From Massilia frigida (lineage in GTDB: Bacteria > Pseudomonadota > Gammaproteobacteria > Burkholderiales > Burkholderiaceae_D), in the NCBI RefSeq assembly GCF_011682175.1, contig NZ_WHJG01000004.1:226465-290464 (forward strand): 64,000 nt of DNA, read 5' to 3'. Numbering within the stretch: the first letter of the stretch is position 1; each line of letters opens with the position of its first letter. A program made the position numbers and the translations under genes. Below, in pieces: positions 38,378 to 49,960 of the stretch. The notes under the pieces are model-generated. The model was not told where the DNA came from. It saw only the letters and a program-made list of their open reading frames with translations, and did no database searches.

Positions 38378-40462
38378 TCAGGACTGCATGCCGCTGTGGC
38401 GCAACAGCGCATCGATACTGGGCTCGCGGCCGCGGAAGGCCTTGAACGATTCGAGCGCGGGGCGCGAACCGCCGACGGCCAGTATCTCTTGCTGGAAGCG
38501 TTTACCGGTTTCTTCGGACAGGGCTCCGCCGCCCGCCTCGACCGCTTCTTCAAAGGCGGCGTAAGCGTCGGCAGATAATACTTCAGCCCACTTGTAGCTA
38601 TAGTAACCGGCGGCGTACCCTCCGGCAAAAATATGTCCGAAAGAGTGTTGGAAACGGTTAAATGCAGGCGGCATCATGACCGAAAACTTCTGGCGCACGT
38701 CGTTGATCAATTCCTGCACGGTTTGCGCGCTGGCCGGATCGAAATCGTAGTGCAGGTGCATGTCGACCAGCGAAAACTCCACCTGGCGCAGGGTTTGCAG
38801 GCCGGACTGGAAGTTCTTGGCGGCCAGCATCTTGTCGTACAGTGCGCGCGGCAGCGGCTCGCCCGTTTTCACGTGGGCCGTCATGTGCGGCAGCACATCC
38901 CATTCCCAGCAAAAGTTTTCCATGAATTGCGATGGCAGCTCGACCGCATCCCACTCCACGCCGGAAATGCCGGAGACGGCGATTTCATCGACCTGGGTCA
39001 GCATATGATGCAAACCGTGGCCAAATTCGTGGAACAGGGTGGTCACTTCGTCGTGCGTGAACAGCGAGGGCTGCAACTGGCCGTCGACCGTGGCCGGCGG
39101 CGTGAAGTTGCAGGTCAGGTAGGCCACCGGCGTTTGCACGGTGCCGCCGGTATGCAGGCGGCGTCCGCGGGCGTCGTCCATCCAGGCGCCGCCGCCCTTG
39201 CCGCTGCGCGCATACAGGTCGAGGTAGAACTGGCCGACCAGGGTGCCCTCGCGCTCGATGCGGAAAAAGCGCACGTCCGGATGCCAGACGGCGGCCGTGT
39301 CGGGCTTGATCTCGACCGAGAACAGGCTTTGCACCAGGCGGAACAGGCCATCGACGACTTTTGGCTCGGGGAAGTATTCCTTCACTTCCTGGGCCGAGAA
39401 GGCATAGCGGCGCTCGCGCAGTTTTTCCGACGCGTAAGCCAGGTCCCAGGCTTCGACCTTGTCGATGCCCAGCTCGTCCTTGGCGAAGGCGCGCAGTTCG
39501 GCCAGGTCTTGCTCGGCGAACGGACGCGCGCGGCGTGCCAGGTCTTCCAGGAATTCGATCACGTGCTCGGGACTCTGGGCCATCTTGGGCACCAGCGAGA
39601 CTTCGGCGAAATTGCGATAGTCGAGCAATTTGGCTTCTTCATCGCGCAATGTCAGCAAACTGGCGATATTGCCGCTGTTATCCCATTTTTCGAGCTCGCT
39701 GAACACGGTGCCCAGTTCCGACGCCTTGGTGGCGCTGGCGCGGTAGATCGTTTCGCGCAGTTCGCGCTTGTCGGCAAATTGCAGGATCGGGAAGTAAGAC
39801 GGGAAGTGCAGCGTGAACTGCCAGCCGGCCTTGCCATCCTTCTCGGCGGCGGCGCGCGCGGCCTGCTTGACGTCGTCCGGGAGGCCGGCCAGGTCGGCCT
39901 CAGCCTCGACCATCAGCTTGTAGTCGTTGGTGGCGTCGAGCACGTTTTCGGAGAAGCGGGTCGAGATGCTGGCGTGCTGCTCCTGGATGGCGGCGAAGCG
40001 CTCCTTTTTCGACTCGGGCAATTCGGCGCCGCCCAGGCGGAAGTCGCGCAGGGCGTTTTCGACGATGCGCTTGCGCGCCGGCGACAGGCTGTCAAAGGCG
40101 CCGCTGGCGCGGATCGCCTTGTATTTGGCGAACAGGGCTTCGTTCTGGGCCAGCGCGGTCCAGAATTCGGTCACTTTCGGCTGGTTGTCGTTGTAGGTGG
40201 CGCGCAGTTCGGGCGTGTCCATCACATTATTGAGGTGGCTGACCACGCCCCAGGCGCGGCCCAGCTGTTCGGTCGCTTCTTCGAGCGGGATGACAAAGTT
40301 GTCCCATGTCACGTCGTCGGCGGGCGCTTCGAGCTCGGCCACGACCGCGCTCGCATGCGCGATCAACTGGTCGATGGCCGGCGTCACGTGCTCCGGCTGG
40401 ATGTCGTTAAAACGTGGCAGGTCGCTGAAATCGAGCAGGGGATTGCTGGTATCGGTCGTCAT
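38378..40462 (-). CDS. prlC: M3-family oligopeptidase (oligopeptidase A type)
   Basis: A 694-residue cytosolic zinc metallopeptidase that degrades short peptides. The active site is FHEFGHGLHHML, where the two His and the Glu make the HExxH motif, with the third ligand Glu in the SGVEWDAVELPSQFMENF region. The N-terminal DFSDLPRFNDIQPEHVTPAI is the family start and the length is normal. It lies 26 bases upstream of the DUF4124/Grx gene and 71 bases after folD on the same strand. Confidence 0.95.
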   Translation of the reverse strand: MTTDTSNPLLDFSDLPRFNDIQPEHVTPAIDQLIAHASAVVAELEAPADDVTWDNFVIPLEEATEQLGRAWGVVSHLNNVMDTPELRATYNDNQPKVTEFWTALAQNEALFAKYKAIRASGAFDSLSPARKRIVENALRDFRLGGAELPESKKERFAAIQEQHASISTRFSENVLDATNDYKLMVEAEADLAGLPDDVKQAARAAAEKDGKAGWQFTLHFPSYFPILQFADKRELRETIYRASATKASELGTVFSELEKWDNSGNIASLLTLRDEEAKLLDYRNFAEVSLVPKMAQSPEHVIEFLEDLARRARPFAEQDLAELRAFAKDELGIDKVEAWDLAYASEKLRERRYAFSAQEVKEYFPEPKVVDGLFRLVQSLFSVEIKPDTAAVWHPDVRFFRIEREGTLVGQFYLDLYARSGKGGGAWMDDARGRRLHTGGTVQTPVAYLTCNFTPPATVDGQLQPSLFTHDEVTTLFHEFGHGLHHMLTQVDEIAVSGISGVEWDAVELPSQFMENFCWEWDVLPHMTAHVKTGEPLPRALYDKMLAAKNFQSGLQTLRQVEFSLVDMHLHYDFDPASAQTVQELINDVRQKFSVMMPPAFNRFQHSFGHIFAGGYAAGYYSYKWAEVLSADAYAAFEEAVEAGGGALSEETGKRFQQEILAVGGSRPALESFKAFRGREPSIDALLRHSGMQS

Positions 40463-40533
40463 CGTGTTTTCCTCATGTCGTTTTCAATTAAATTGTCAGG
40501 CGCGTCGGCTTGCCGCGCCGGCAGGCTGCGCGT

Positions 40534-41379
40534 TTAGCCGCGCTCGGCCGCTTCGACAGTGTTCATCAGCAGCATGGTAATCGTCATCGGTCCCACGCCG
40601 CCCGGCACGGGCGTGATGTGCGAGGCCACTTCGCGCACCGCCGCAGTATCGACATCGCCACACAGTTTGCCGTTATCGTCGCGGTTCATGCCCACATCGA
40701 TCACGATCGCACCGGGCTTGACCATGTCGGCGGTGAGCGTGTTGCGGCGTCCCACGGCGGCCACGACCACGTCGGCCTGGCGCGTGTGGTGCGCCAGGTC
40801 CGGGGTCGCACTATGGCATATGGTCACGCTGGCGTTCGCTTGCAAGAGCAGCAGGGCCATTGGCTTGCCGACCGTGTTGCTGCGGCCGATGACGACCGCA
40901 TGCTTGCCGCGCAGGTCGTAGCCGGTGCTTTCGATCAGTTTCATGCAGCCGTACGGGGTGCACGGGCGGAAACCCGGCAGGCCGGTCATCAGTTCGCCGG
41001 CGCTGAGCACCGAGTAGCCGTCCACGTCTTTCGTGGTCGAGATCGCCTCAATGACCTTGTTCGGATTGATGTGCTTCGGTAGCGGCATCTGCACCAGGAT
41101 GCCGTGGATGGCCGGATCGGCATTCAGGCTGGCGATGCGGTCCAGCAAGGCGGCTTCGGTCAGGTCGGCATCGTACTTTTCCAGGATCGAATGAAAGCCC
41201 ACGTCCGCGCACGCCTTGACCTTGTTGCGCACATACACGTGGCTGGCCGGATCTTCCCCCACCAGGATCACCGCCAGCCCAGGCTGCTTGCCTTTGGCGG
41301 TCAGGACACTGGCGCGCTGCTTGATTTCTGTGCGTAATTGTTGGGAGAGGAGAACACCATCGATCAGTTGAGCGGACAT
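40534..41379 (-). CDS. folD: Methylenetetrahydrofolate dehydrogenase / cyclohydrolase
   Basis: A 281-residue bifunctional enzyme of one-carbon metabolism. Motifs: [20 protein letters not shown], the catalytic Lys region, [22 protein letters not shown] and the NADP site [17 protein letters not shown], ending with [20 protein letters not shown]. It is divergent from the pyruvate dehydrogenase operon across a 299-base gap. Confidence 0.97.
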   Translation of the reverse strand: MSAQLIDGVLLSQQLRTEIKQRASVLTAKGKQPGLAVILVGEDPASHVYVRNKVKACADVGFHSILEKYDADLTEAALLDRIASLNADPAIHGILVQMPLPKHINPNKVIEAISTTKDVDGYSVLSAGELMTGLPGFRPCTPYGCMKLIESTGYDLRGKHAVVIGRSNTVGKPMALLLLQANASVTICHSATPDLAHHTRQADVVVAAVGRRNTLTADMVKPGAIVIDVGMNRDDNGKLCGDVDTAAVREVASHITPVPGGVGPMTITMLLMNTVEAAERG

Positions 41380-41558
41380 GATTTTTAGCCGGGAAAAGAG
41401 TGGGGAGAAAAGAATGGAACAAAAGCGGGATTATAAAGCCCCTGCTGCTATCGCGTGCCCCCAATCCCCGGAACTCCCCATACTCTTGCATTGAAAGAAA
41501 GATGAACTTTACGTTCACGTCAAGTCAAATCCCATAATATGAAACGATATATCGCAAT

Positions 41559-41587
41559 TTGAAAAAGCGGAAAACTACTGTTAGAAT
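41559..41587 (+). promoter_or_regulatory. Sigma-70 promoter of the pyruvate dehydrogenase operon
   Basis: TTGAAA at 41559-41564 and TAGAAT at 41582-41587 are separated by 17 bases, predicting a start near 41594 and an ~85-base leader. An AAAGGAG site lies 8 bases before the aceE ATG. No PdhR-like operator was recognised in the leader. Confidence 0.72.
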
Positions 41588-41678
41588 TGCTCCACTAAAT
41601 TTGGGTATTGGTAAATAATCAGCAAAACGTCCGCCGTTGATCTCGATCGGGTAGGGCACTAACAAAGGAGACGCATCA

Positions 41679-44375
<2,697 letters not shown>

Positions 44376-44386
44376 CTTTGCCACGG

Positions 44387-44470
44387 TCTCGTCGCTCCCG
44401 CGCAGGCGGGAGCCCATAGCACCTTCGCCGCATCGGCGTGGTATGGGCTCCTGCCGGCGCGGGAGCGAGG
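44387..44470. repeat. Long imperfect inverted repeat between aceE and aceF
   Basis: The left arm (CGTCGCTCCCGCGCAGGCGG...) and the right arm ending GCGCGGGAGCGAG form a ~28-base inverted repeat, each half itself partly palindromic. It shares the CGTCG-CTCCCGC core with elements at 3708 and 34631. In mRNA it would form a stable hairpin inside the operon, which could protect the aceE message or reduce aceF expression. Confidence 0.65.
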
Positions 44471-44506
44471 TGATGCGACTAAACGAATAAGAACGGAGTA
44501 AACGCT

Positions 44507-45835
44507 ATGAGCATTGTGGAAGTCAAAGTCCCGGACATCGGCGACTTCAAGGAAGTCGAAGTCATCGAACTGATGGTCAAGCCGGGCGATACCATCAAGG
44601 TCGACCAGTCGCTGATCACGGTCGAATCCGACAAGGCCAGCATGGAGATCCCATCGAGCCACGCAGGCGTGGTCAAGGAACTCAAAATCAAAGTCGGTGA
44701 CAAGGTCGCCGAAGGCGCTCTGTTGCTGATCCTCGAAAGCGATGACGCGGCTACCGCACCGGCAGCCGCACCTGCCGCCGCCGCAGCAGCACCAGCAGCA
44801 GCGCAAGCAGCCGCTCCGGCGCCTGCCGCCGCACCAGCCGCAGCTCCGGCACCGGTCGCAGCCCCGGCACCAGCCGCCGCAGCCGCACCAGCCCAATCGA
44901 ACGCCAAGGCCCACGCCTCGCCATCGATCCGCAAGTTCGCGCGCGAACTCGGCGTCGACCTGCTGCGCGTCGCTGGCAGCGGACCGAAAGGCCGCATCAC
45001 CCAGCAAGACGTGCAGAACTTCGTCAAGGGCGTGCTCGCGAGCGAGTCGCCAGGCAACGGCAGCAAGGCGTCTGGCGGTTCCGGCGTGGGTCTCGACCTG
45101 CTGCCATGGCCATCGCTCGACTTCAGCAAATTCGGCCCGACCGAACTGCTGCCGCTGTCGCGCATCAAGAAAATCAGTGGCCCGAACCTGCACCGCAACT
45201 GGGTGATGATCCCGCACGTGACGCAGTTCGACGAATCCGACGTGACCGACCTCGAACAGTTCCGCGTCGATTCGAACGCCGCGCTGGCCAAGGCCAAGTC
45301 GACCGTCAAGCTGACCATGCTCGCTTTCGTGATCAAGGCCAGCGTCGCCGCGCTCAAGAAATACCCGGCGTTCAACGCATCGATCGACGCCACCGGCGCC
45401 AACCTGATTCTCAAGCAGTACTACAACATCGGCTTCGCGGCCGATACCCCGAACGGCCTGATGGTCCCGGTCATCAAGGACGCCGACAAGAAATCGATCT
45501 CGCAGATCGCCGTCGAAATGGGCGAGCTGTCGGCCCAGGCGCGCGACGGCAAGCTCAGTCCCGCCAACATGCAGGGCGCGACCTTCACCATCTCGTCGCT
45601 TGGCGGCATTGGCGGCACGGCTTTCACGCCGATCATCAACGCACCGGAAGTGGCGATCCTTGGCCTGTCCAAGTCGTCCATGAAGCCGGTGTGGGACGGC
45701 GCGGCATTCCAGCCACGCCTGATGCTGCCGCTGTCGCTGTCCTACGACCACCGCGTGATCGACGGTGCCATGGCCGCGCGCTTCACCGCATATCTGGCCG
45801 AAGTCATGGCCGATCTGCGCAAGACCTTGTTATAA
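44507..45835 (+). CDS. aceF: Dihydrolipoyl acetyltransferase (E2 of pyruvate dehydrogenase)
   Basis: 442 residues: one N-terminal lipoyl domain (VEVKVPDIGDFKEVEVIE; lipoyl Lys ~43 in ESDKASME), a long Ala/Pro linker (~80-130), a peripheral-subunit-binding domain (SPSIRKFARELGVDLLRVAG, GPKGRI), and the catalytic acetyltransferase core ending SLSYDHRVIDGAMAARF with the His and Asp of the active site. E. coli E2 has three lipoyl domains; this has one. The lipoyl domain is almost the same as that on the E3 gene downstream. Confidence 0.96.
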   Translation: MSIVEVKVPDIGDFKEVEVIELMVKPGDTIKVDQSLITVESDKASMEIPSSHAGVVKELKIKVGDKVAEGALLLILESDDAATAPAAAPAAAAAAPAAAQAAAPAPAAAPAAAPAPVAAPAPAAAAAPAQSNAKAHASPSIRKFARELGVDLLRVAGSGPKGRITQQDVQNFVKGVLASESPGNGSKASGGSGVGLDLLPWPSLDFSKFGPTELLPLSRIKKISGPNLHRNWVMIPHVTQFDESDVTDLEQFRVDSNAALAKAKSTVKLTMLAFVIKASVAALKKYPAFNASIDATGANLILKQYYNIGFAADTPNGLMVPVIKDADKKSISQIAVEMGELSAQARDGKLSPANMQGATFTISSLGGIGGTAFTPIINAPEVAILGLSKSSMKPVWDGAAFQPRLMLPLSLSYDHRVIDGAMAARFTAYLAEVMADLRKTLL

Positions 45836-45848
45836 GGACGACACAGCG

Positions 45849-47657
45849 ATGAGCACAATCGAGGTAAAAGTACCGAATATCGGCGACTTCAAGGAAGTTG
45901 AAGTCATTGAAGTGATGATCAAGGTGGGCGACACGATCAAGGTCGACCAGTCCCTGATCACCGTCGAATCCGACAAGGCCAGCATGGAAATCCCGGCCAG
46001 CCACGCCGGCGTGGTCAAGGAAATCAAGGTCAAGGTGGGTGACAAGATCGCCGAAGGCTCGATGCTGCTGGTGCTCGACGAAGCCGGTGGCGCAGCCGCG
46101 GCGCCTGCCGCTGCCGCTCCTGCTGCGGCCGCGCCGGCTCCTGCCGAATCGCAGGCGCCTGTGCATCCGACGGCGCCAGCGGCGCCAAGCGCCGCAGCAC
46201 CTGCGCCGACCATGGCCAAGTATGACGGCAAGGTCGACATCGAATGCGAGATGATGGTGCTGGGCGCGGGTCCCGGCGGCTACTCGGCGGCGTTCCGTTC
46301 GGCCGACCTGGGCATGAACACGGTGCTGATCGAGCGTTACGCATCGCTCGGCGGCGTGTGCCTGAACGTTGGTTGCATTCCATCGAAAGCGCTGTTGCAC
46401 GTGGCCGCCGTGATCGATGAAACGCAAGCCATGTCCAAGCACGGCATCAGCTTCGCCAAGCCGGAAATCGACATCGACCAGCTGCGCGCCTACAAGGACA
46501 AGGTCATCACCAAGATGACCACGGGCCTGGCCGGCATGGCCAAGATGCGCAAGGTCAATGTGGTGCAGGGCGTCGGCCAGTTCGTCAGCGCCAACCACAT
46601 TGAAGTGACCGCCGCCGACGGCAGCAAGAAGGTAGTCCAGTTCCAGAAGGCGATCATCGCCGCTGGTTCGGCTGTCGTCAATTTGCCGTTCGTGCCGAAA
46701 GATCCGCGCATCGTCGATTCGACCGGTGCGCTGGAACTGCGCCAGATCCCGAAACGCATGCTGGTCATCGGCGGCGGCATCATCGGCCTGGAAATGGCGA
46801 CGGTGTACTCGACCCTCGGTGCGCGCATCGACGTGGTCGAAATGCTCGATGGCCTGATGCAGGGCGCCGACCGTGACATGGTCAAGGTCTGGCAGAAGTT
46901 CAACGAGAAGCGCTTCGACAAGGTCATGACCAAGACCAAGACGGTGGCCGTGGAAGCGCTGGAAGAGGGCATCAAGGTCTCGTTTGAAGCGGCCGAAGCC
47001 GGCGTGACCGCGCCCGAGCCGCAGATCTACGACATGGTGCTCGTTGCCGTCGGCCGCAGCCCGAACGGCGGCAAGATCGCCGCCGACAAGGCTGGCGTGA
47101 CGGTTACCGACCGCGGTTTCATTCCGGTCGATGCGCAGATGCGCACCAACGTGCCGCATATCTTCGCCATCGGCGACCTGGTGGGCCAGCCGATGCTGGC
47201 GCACAAGGCGGTGCATGAAGCGCACGTTGCTGCCGAAGCGGCGCATGGCGAGAAGGCCTTCTTCGACGTCAAGGTGATCCCGTCGGTGGCCTATACCGAT
47301 CCGGAAGTGGCATGGGTCGGCATTACCGAAGACGAGGCGAAAGCCAAGGGCATCAAGCTGGAGAAGGGGCACTTCCCATGGGCTGCGAGCGGCCGCGCGG
47401 TTGCCAATGGCCGCGACGAGGGCTTCACCAAGCTGCTGTTCGACGCCGAGACGCACCGGATTGTCGGTGGCGGCATCGTCGGCACGCATGCGGGCGACAT
47501 GATCGGTGAAATCGCGCTGGCGATCGAGATGGGTGCTGATGGCATCGATATCGGCAAGACGATTCACCCGCATCCGACCCTGGGCGAATCGATCGGCATG
47601 GCGGCCGAAGTGTATGAAGGCGTGTGCACGGACTTGCCGCCGGTGCGCAGGAAGTAA
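45849..47657 (+). CDS. lpdA: Dihydrolipoyl dehydrogenase (E3) with N-terminal lipoyl domain
   Basis: 602 residues. Residues 1-~77 are a lipoyl domain (VEVKVPNIGDFKEVEVIE-like start, ESDKASME), followed by an Ala/Pro linker and a full FAD-dependent E3: MVLGAGPGGYSAAFRSADLG, redox disulfide GGVCLNVGCIPSKALLH, second nucleotide site VIGGGIIGLEMATVYSTLG and the active-site His-Glu in IHPHPTLGES. It reoxidises dihydrolipoamide on E2. Lipoyl-E3 fusions are known in Neisseria and Burkholderiales. The ATG at 45849 begins the lipoyl domain; the open frame to 45765 overlaps aceF and is spurious. Confidence 0.96.
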   Translation: MSTIEVKVPNIGDFKEVEVIEVMIKVGDTIKVDQSLITVESDKASMEIPASHAGVVKEIKVKVGDKIAEGSMLLVLDEAGGAAAAPAAAAPAAAAPAPAESQAPVHPTAPAAPSAAAPAPTMAKYDGKVDIECEMMVLGAGPGGYSAAFRSADLGMNTVLIERYASLGGVCLNVGCIPSKALLHVAAVIDETQAMSKHGISFAKPEIDIDQLRAYKDKVITKMTTGLAGMAKMRKVNVVQGVGQFVSANHIEVTAADGSKKVVQFQKAIIAAGSAVVNLPFVPKDPRIVDSTGALELRQIPKRMLVIGGGIIGLEMATVYSTLGARIDVVEMLDGLMQGADRDMVKVWQKFNEKRFDKVMTKTKTVAVEALEEGIKVSFEAAEAGVTAPEPQIYDMVLVAVGRSPNGGKIAADKAGVTVTDRGFIPVDAQMRTNVPHIFAIGDLVGQPMLAHKAVHEAHVAAEAAHGEKAFFDVKVIPSVAYTDPEVAWVGITEDEAKAKGIKLEKGHFPWAASGRAVANGRDEGFTKLLFDAETHRIVGGGIVGTHAGDMIGEIALAIEMGADGIDIGKTIHPHPTLGESIGMAAEVYEGVCTDLPPVRRK

Positions 47658-47670
47658 CAGCCGCAATGAG

Positions 47671-47711
47671 AAAAAGCCCCGTTCACGCCATGCGTCAACG
47701 GGGCTTTTTTT
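47671..47711. terminator. Terminator of the aceE-aceF-lpdA operon
   Basis: A 13-bp perfect stem AAAAAGCCCCGTT / AACGGGGCTTTTT with a 13-base loop and seven T on the plus strand. The A-tract makes it usable in the other direction too. Confidence 0.92.
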
Positions 47712-47746
47712 GTCGGGAACGACGGTTTTTGGTTTAGCGATATCTC

Positions 47747-47932
47747 TTAGTGAAAACTCACCCACCGTGCAGGAATCTCAATATTCCCCGAGCGCGCGGC
47801 AGCCGCATACGCGTGCATCTCCGCGACCACCGCTTCGAGTTGTTCCATATTCGGGTTTTCCAGAAAACCCTTCATTCGTTCATTCAGTGACGCTTGCTGG
47901 TCATGCCATTCGTAGCGAGCAGACTTGCTCAT
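47747..47932 (-). CDS. Small hypothetical protein, 61 residues
   Basis: A soluble, mostly helical peptide (HDQQASLNERMKGFLENPNM, then MEQLEAVVAEMHAYAAAARS) with no known motif. An unusually good ribosome site AAGGAGG lies 6 bases before the ATG, which supports real translation. It sits alone between the PDH terminator and the TetR gene. No family is recognised. Confidence 0.65.
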   Translation of the reverse strand: MSKSARYEWHDQQASLNERMKGFLENPNMEQLEAVVAEMHAYAAAARSGNIEIPARWVSFH

Positions 47933-48018
47933 ACATCCTCCTTGAAAGATTCAACTTTGCCAGAAATGATGCACCACTTCGGTGCGATGACGCACATTCT
48001 CCCTGGCACACGCAGCGC

Positions 48019-48681
48019 TCAAGGCGCTTGCAGAACACTGCGATAAAACAGATCCAGACGCTGCTCCAGCGCCTTCACCACATCTTCGCGTGCCTGCGGC
48101 GCCGGTTGAAACAAAAACCGCCCGAAGTATTCGCCCTGCACGCAGTTCAGCAAAAACGTCGGAATCAATTCCAGCGCAAGATCCTCGCGCAGCTGGACCC
48201 GGATATCCGGCCGTGCGAAATAACGCATCAGCATCTCGCGCGTCTGGCGCGGACCGGCTTCGTAAAACGATGCCGACAATTCCGGATTCGACGCCGCTTC
48301 CGCAATCACCATGCGCTGCATGCTTAACGCTTCCGGTGCGCTGATCATGTCGAAAAACTGCAGGCTGAATTCGGAGACGACCTGCTTGAGCGGACGCATG
48401 TCGCGCTCCACCTCGCTGGCAGTAAAAAAGCGGCTGCGGTTGGCCATCAGCACCGCCTGGAACAAGCCTGCCTTGCCGCCGAACTTGACGTAAATCGTGC
48501 GCACCGCCACATGGGCTTCGCGCGCAATGGTTTCCAGGCTGACCTTGCCATAGCCATGCTTGAGCATCAACTGGCCGGCGGTCTCGATCAGATTGTTGTG
48601 GCGCGCTTCGAGCTCGCAAGCGCGCGGCCGGCCCGCCGATTTGGCGGCCGGTAAAGGTGGGGCAGGGATGGCTGTCATCAT
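48019..48681 (-). CDS. TetR/AcrR-family repressor of the adjacent efflux operon
   Basis: A 220-residue regulator. The N-terminal helix-turn-helix is LIETAGQLMLKHGYGKVSLE then TIAREAHVAVRTIYVKFGGK; the C-terminal part is a helical ligand-binding and dimer domain. It is divergent from the HlyD-MFS-outer membrane factor operon; the 109-base gap holds a perfect palindrome touching the efflux promoter, so it very likely represses that operon until a drug-like ligand binds. Confidence 0.9.
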   Translation of the reverse strand: MMTAIPAPPLPAAKSAGRPRACELEARHNNLIETAGQLMLKHGYGKVSLETIAREAHVAVRTIYVKFGGKAGLFQAVLMANRSRFFTASEVERDMRPLKQVVSEFSLQFFDMISAPEALSMQRMVIAEAASNPELSASFYEAGPRQTREMLMRYFARPDIRVQLREDLALELIPTFLLNCVQGEYFGRFLFQPAPQAREDVVKALEQRLDLFYRSVLQAP

Positions 48682-48703
48682 GCCGCCACTCTAATTCAAA
48701 CGA

Positions 48704-48757
48704 AAATGAAATGCAACCGTTTCATTTCTTGACTTGGCGAAATGCATAGGGAATAAT
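48704..48757 (+). promoter_or_regulatory. Efflux operon promoter with TetR-type operator
   Basis: The palindrome AAATGAAA-N8-TTTCATTT (48704-48727) lies one base before the -35 box TTGACT (48729-48734), followed by a 17-base spacer and AATAAT (48752-48757). A repressor bound there would clash with RNA polymerase. Confidence 0.75.
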
Positions 48758-48790
48758 GACCCTACCCCATTTCATTATCGGAGCAGTACC

Positions 48791-49951
48791 ATGTCGCAAG
48801 CACAAGCCAAGGCCGAGCCACAAGCCCTCGCCGCCGTTCCACCCGTCCAGGCGCCCGCCTCGACCCCGCCCAACTGGCGCGTGCGCGGTATTCTGGCCTT
48901 GATCGCCCTGCTGGCGATCGGCGGCGGTGGCCGCATGTGGTACCGCAGCACCCATTTCGTCGAAACCGAGAACGCCTATGTATCCGGCCACGTGCACCCG
49001 GTATCGGCCCGCATTGCCGGCGTGGTGACCAAGGTGCTGGTGGAAGACAACCAGAGCGTCAAGGCCGGCGACGTGATCGCCGAACTCGATCCGGCCGACC
49101 AGCGCGTCAAGGTCGAACAGATCCAGGCGCAGATCGCCAGCGCCCAGCAGCAGGTGCTGCAGGCCGACGCCCAGGTCGAACAGGTGCGCGCGCAGGCCGC
49201 CGCCGCCTCGGCCCAGGTGCTGCAATCGGAAGCGCAGCTGCTGCGCGCCAAACAGGATGCCGAGCGTTTCGGCCAGTTGTACACCTCGCAGATGAAAGCC
49301 GTCTCGAAAGCCGAACTCGATGCCGCCAACGCCGGCCGCGCCGGTGCGGTGGCCGACGTGTCGGCACGGCGCGGCACCGTGGTCGCGGCCCAGGCCCAGA
49401 TTACCGCCGCCGGCGCCGCGCGCGATGTCGTCAAGGCCCAGATCAAGGTGCTGCAAACCCAGTTGAAGGACGCCCAGCAGCAGCTGGCCTACAACCGCAT
49501 CGTGGCGCCGGTCGACGGCCGCCTGGGCCGCCGCAGCGTGGAAGTGGGCGCGCGCGTCCAGCCAGGCCAGCAGCTCGCCGCCATCGTGCAGGACGACGTC
49601 TGGATTACCGCCAATTTCAAGGAAACCCAGTTGGCCGGCCTTCAGCCCGGCCAGTCGGTCCATGTGGTGATCGACGCCATGCCGAAGCATCCGCTGGTCG
49701 GCCGCATCGACAGCTTCTCGCCGGCGTCGGGCAACCAGTTCGCGCTGCTGCCGGCCGATAACGCCACCGGAAACTTCACCAAGATCGTCCAGCGCGTGCC
49801 GGTCAAGATCGTATTGCGTGCCGAAGACGTCAAGGCCCTGCAAGGCCGCCTGGTGCCGGGCATGTCGGCACTGGCCGAAGTCGAACTCGATCAAGCCGTC
49901 CCCGCCACCAAGACCGCGACTGCCCCAGCCGCCGCCCCCGCAGCCCACTAA
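48791..49951 (+). CDS. HlyD/EmrA-family membrane fusion protein
   Basis: A 386-residue periplasmic adaptor with a cytoplasmic Pro/Ala-rich start, one membrane helix (RGILALIALLAIGGGGRMWY), a biotinyl-lipoyl-like half (NAYVSGHVHPVSARIAGVVT), a long coiled-coil hairpin (residues ~95-210) and a second barrel half (NRIVAPVDGRLGRRSVEVGA). It joins the inner-membrane pump to the outer-membrane channel. The Met at 48791 fits homologues; the open frame from 48734 lies in the promoter. The next gene begins 9 bases after its stop. Confidence 0.93.
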   Translation: MSQAQAKAEPQALAAVPPVQAPASTPPNWRVRGILALIALLAIGGGGRMWYRSTHFVETENAYVSGHVHPVSARIAGVVTKVLVEDNQSVKAGDVIAELDPADQRVKVEQIQAQIASAQQQVLQADAQVEQVRAQAAAASAQVLQSEAQLLRAKQDAERFGQLYTSQMKAVSKAELDAANAGRAGAVADVSARRGTVVAAQAQITAAGAARDVVKAQIKVLQTQLKDAQQQLAYNRIVAPVDGRLGRRSVEVGARVQPGQQLAAIVQDDVWITANFKETQLAGLQPGQSVHVVIDAMPKHPLVGRIDSFSPASGNQFALLPADNATGNFTKIVQRVPVKIVLRAEDVKALQGRLVPGMSALAEVELDQAVPATKTATAPAAAPAAH

Positions 49952-49960
49952 GCATATTTC

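Noticed and set aside
44750..44900. Low-complexity GC-rich stretch as a repeat element
   Set aside because: It encodes the Ala/Pro linker of E2, a normal feature of the family.
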